Assembly (NCBI GenBank): GCA_965365465.1
Contig: CBDUBU010000212.1
Span: forward strand, 1-7,148
DNA length: 7,148 nucleotides
From: CBDUBU01 sp965365465
Lineage (GTDB): Bacteria; Bacteroidota; Rhodothermia; Rhodothermales; DASSAV01
Reading direction: 5' to 3'
The notes beneath the pieces were generated by a model that saw only the letters and a list, made by a program, of their open reading frames with translations, was not told where the DNA came from and did not search any database. The translations under genes and the position numbers were made by a program. Shown here piece after piece: positions 5,611 to 7,148 of the stretch (position 1 is the first letter of the stretch; the number at the start of each line of letters is the position of its first letter).

Positions 5611-6360
5611 TCAGGGCTGTGGGTCCAGCTTACAGCCGGTGAACGTTTCAGCGTTTATCTCCAGGATAGCTTCCTCGCCCTTGTTCCAGACCACAACGCC
5701 GTCGCCCTCGTATCTGGCTCCGCTGGCGGCGCGCGTCTGGCCGAGCACGAGGTAGCGCCCCCCGAAGCGTTCCGGCAGCCAGAGCGCCAGTTCGCCCGGC
5801 CCGGTTCGCACGGTGAAGCTGAATGCCTCGCCCTCGGAGTCCGTGCAGTCAAAAACAAAGTTCTTTCCCGTCTCCTGTGGTTCCATTCTGCCGGCAGTCT
5901 CTTCTCCACTGCTTGCGAAGACGAATCGCAGCAGGCGCGTGCCGCTGCCGTCGAAAAGGTCAAGCGTGCCGGACTGTTGCTTCCAGCCTTTGACGGATTC
6001 GAGCGCGGAGAGAAACCGGCTTTCCATTTCCATTACCGGAGGCAGGCACGCCATGCGTGTCGCGCCGACCCCGGAAATCGTGAGTGCAGTTCCGTCCGGC
6101 TCATAGGCGCCGAAATAGCGGTTGCAGCCGGCAGAACCAGCAACGCGGCCTTCCGGAGTGAAGACAGCCGTGATCTCTGTTTCTTCCAGTTCAGCCGAAC
6201 GGGCGTCGGCTTCGCTGAAGGCTGCCAGCCGCCATGTTGAATCTGTGAGCGCTGTTCCCGGCGAGCGCGTCGAATCCTGGGCGTCGCCGCGCGGTGGGTT
6301 GCTGCCGCAACCGGCGCACATCAGGGCGACGAAAAGGGTAGCAATGACAGGCGTATCCAT
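5611..6360 (-). CDS. Lipoprotein with META/HslJ-like domain fused to an MliC-type lysozyme-inhibitor domain
   Basis: This 249-residue envelope protein has two domains. Residues 1-18 are a short hydrophobic signal ending in CAGC (lipid-anchored Cys18 likely). Its start region MDTP has no Lys or Arg, which is odd, and no other ATG, GTG or TTG lies upstream in frame. Residues 41-150 are a META domain: TWRLAAF, GRVAGSAGCNRYFGAYE at 71-87 and TRMACLPP at 101-108. Residues 168-246 look like MliC: FDC at 170-172, then SGARYEGDGVVVWNKGEEA at 213-231 and TGC at 241-243, with Cys172 and Cys243 a probable disulfide. In MliC the conserved SGxxY / WxKG loop enters the active site of c-type lysozyme, so this protein may guard the cell wall from lysozyme. 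META proteins such as HslJ link to stress and antibiotic tolerance. The SD is weak. Its upstream region carries a copy of the GH5 promoter-proximal element. Confidence 0.88.
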   Translation of the reverse strand: MDTPVIATLFVALMCAGCGSNPPRGDAQDSTRSPGTALTDSTWRLAAFSEADARSAELEETEITAVFTPEGRVAGSAGCNRYFGAYEPDGTALTISGVGATRMACLPPVMEMESRFLSALESVKGWKQQSGTLDLFDGSGTRLLRFVFASSGEETAGRMEPQETGKNFVFDCTDSEGEAFSFTVRTGPGELALWLPERFGGRYLVLGQTRAASGARYEGDGVVVWNKGEEAILEINAETFTGCKLDPQP

Positions 6361-6382
6361 GAAATTCCGGATTTCCGGGATT

Positions 6383-6419
6383 GATTTTGTAGAAGTGCAA
6401 GAAACTCTCTGGCAAGTAG
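6383..6419 (-). promoter_or_regulatory. Upstream element B of the META-MliC gene, shared with the GH5 gene
   Basis: This is the second copy of the 37-bp element, 22 bases upstream of the lipoprotein ATG. The core CCAGAGAGTTTCTTGCAC occupies 6412-6395. TTGCCA (6416-6411) followed after 17 bp by CTACAA is a plausible -35/-10 pair, which would start transcription close to the gene. The match to the GH5 copy covers the same strand and is ungapped. Whether it is a promoter, an activator site or both is inference. Confidence 0.5.
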
Positions 6420-6448
6420 AAATCGCCGGGTGGATACAAGCAAGCCAT

Positions 6449-6526
6449 GAGCGCCTGACGCTCTTTGCGCATAGATACTCCCCTGCATCGGCGTAACTAA
6501 GGGTTCAGGCGCATGACAAAGAGCGT
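6449..6526. repeat. Interleaved inverted repeats between tolC and the META-MliC gene
   Basis: ACGCTCTTTG (6458-6467) is the exact reverse complement of CAAAGAGCGT (6517-6526), and GCGCCTGA (6451-6458) of TCAGGCGC (6505-6512). The arm order is interleaved, not nested, so the two pairings compete or cross. The left segment can also fold alone: GAGCG (6449-6453) with CGCTC (6459-6463) around CCTGA. The region lies in the 196-bp gap between the tolC stop and the lipoprotein start, and would be in the 3' part of a tolC transcript or upstream of element B. Confidence 0.45.
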
Positions 6527-6544
6527 TCTCATTTGCAGAACGGA

Positions 6545-6578
6545 TAAAAATACAGTTTAAAGCGACGCCGTTGCGTCG
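6545..6578 (-). terminator. Hairpin plus T-rich stretch at the end of the TolC-family gene
   Basis: On the minus strand CGACGC and GCGTCG form a perfect six-pair stem around a four-base AACG loop (6578-6563), within the last codons of the gene. After the stop codon comes TATTTTTAT (6552-6544). The T-run sits about 11 bases after the stem, farther than in a classic intrinsic terminator, so this is only a candidate end signal. Confidence 0.3.
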
Positions 6579-7148
6579 AGCAGGCGGCCGCTCAGTTGCA
6601 GCAGGTCGGTTTCGGCGCGCTTGGCCTCGAAGCGGGCGGTGGTCAGGCGGGCGCCGATGTTCGCCAGCGTCGTCTGGACATCGCGCAGTTCAATCGAAGT
6701 GATCGTGCCCAACCGGAAACGTTCCAGGGCAACCTCCACGTTCTGTTCGGCAAGATCGCGGTTTTCGCTTTCCAATGCCACCAGCGCCAGACTGTTCTGG
6801 TAGTTTTTGTAAGCGTTTTCCAGATCAGTCTCGACGCGGGTGCGGATTTCCTCGATGCGCAGCTCGCTGTTGCGGATCTGAAGCTGTGCGTTTTCGAGCC
6901 GCCGGTTCCGGTTGAAGCCCTCGAACAGGTTAAAGCCTGCCGTCAGGCCATAGGTAAAACCGCCCCGGCGCGTGGTTGGCAAGCCGAGGTCCGAAGTCAG
7001 GTCGTTGAAGGCGTAGCCTACCTGAAGGTCGAGGCTCGGCAGCCAGTCGGAACGCACTTCGCGGCGGGTCCATTCGGCAGCCTGCCTGGAGCGTTCCGCC
7101 ACCAGCAGGGAGCGGTTGCGCTCAGCGGCCTCCGCCTGGAGCGGGGGC
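6557..7148 (-). CDS. TolC-family outer-membrane efflux protein, C-terminal part (gene runs off the window)
   Basis: Only the last 197 or so codons are present; the frame is open through base 7148, so the true start lies outside. The GTG at 7102 is internal, not a start, because the family sequence continues upstream (LQAEAERNRSLLVAERS). It shows the second TolC repeat: the helical lead-in AEWTRREVRSDWLPSLDLQ into a strand (VGYAFND), then FTYGLTAGFNLFEGF strand and turn. Two long heptad-rich helices follow, the second containing EQNVEVALERFRLGTITSIELRDVQ and ending LLQLSGRLL. Such proteins trimerise into the outer-membrane channel of a tripartite RND, ABC or MFS exporter. The wording is close to TolC relatives of Bacteroidota. 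It is the last gene of its unit in this direction, so adaptor and pump genes may lie to the right. Confidence 0.9.
   Translation of the reverse strand, partial: PPLQAEAAERNRSLLVAERSRQAAEWTRREVRSDWLPSLDLQVGYAFNDLTSDLGLPTTRRGGFTYGLTAGFNLFEGFNRNRRLENAQLQIRNSELRIEEIRTRVETDLENAYKNYQNSLALVALESENRDLAEQNVEVALERFRLGTITSIELRDVQTTLANIGARLTTARFEAKRAETDLLQLSGRLLDATASL

Noticed and set aside
5615..5637. Inverted repeat GGCTGT / ACAGCC with an 11-base loop
   Set aside because: It lies within the last codons of the lipoprotein gene, has only six pairs and no T-run, and is likely chance.
5476..6240. A 254-codon plus-strand frame continuing past rnk
   Set aside because: It overlaps the end of rnk in another frame and is then the antisense of the META-MliC gene. 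The peptide shows no domain.

Overview
The window looks like a chromosomal stretch of a GC-rich Gram-negative bacterium. Two secreted or lipidated proteins with signal sequences and an outer-membrane TolC-type protein show that it has an outer membrane. The OxyR-type regulator, the wording of the TolC C-terminal half, and the mostly weak Shine-Dalgarno (SD) sites next to A-rich start regions recall the Bacteroidota/Rhodothermota side of the tree. That placement is an impression from protein wording and is uncertain. There is no rRNA, tRNA, CRISPR array, transposase or phage gene.

Layout. Bases 1-108 are a short AT-rich intergenic edge. On the minus strand (reading right to left) come an OxyR-type LysR regulator (3932-2997), a Tat-type, possibly lipid-anchored GH5 glycoside hydrolase (2876-1794) and a secreted type-B carboxylesterase (1704-109). 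The GH5 and esterase genes form a probable two-gene unit for extracytoplasmic breakdown of a polysaccharide or ester-decorated substrate. A 220-bp divergent regulatory region (3933-4152) separates oxyR from a plus-strand pair: a tandem-domain universal stress protein (4153-5151) and an Rnk-type RNA-polymerase-binding protein (5148-5564), joined by an ATGA stop/start overlap. Converging on this pair is a minus-strand lipoprotein (6360-5611) that fuses a META/HslJ-like domain to an MliC-type lysozyme-inhibitor domain. After a 196-bp structured intergenic region, the C-terminal part of a TolC-family outer-membrane efflux protein (minus strand) runs off the right edge.

How the genes may work together. 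Much of the window concerns stress and the cell envelope: peroxide sensing (OxyR), general stress and stalled-state physiology (Usp plus Rnk), protection from host or predator lysozyme (MliC), and export (TolC). The GH5/esterase pair is nutritional.

Most interesting points: (1) the OxyR homologue keeps the peroxidatic cysteine at exactly position 199 but has leucine at 208, where E. coli OxyR has its resolving cysteine; (2) a 37-bp element (27/37 identical, core 16/18) sits just upstream of both the GH5 gene and the META-MliC gene, in the same orientation, suggesting a shared promoter or regulon; (3) interleaved inverted repeats between tolC and the META-MliC gene could form mutually exclusive RNA structures; (4) the META-MliC fusion itself. 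I did not find a clearly novel multi-gene system.
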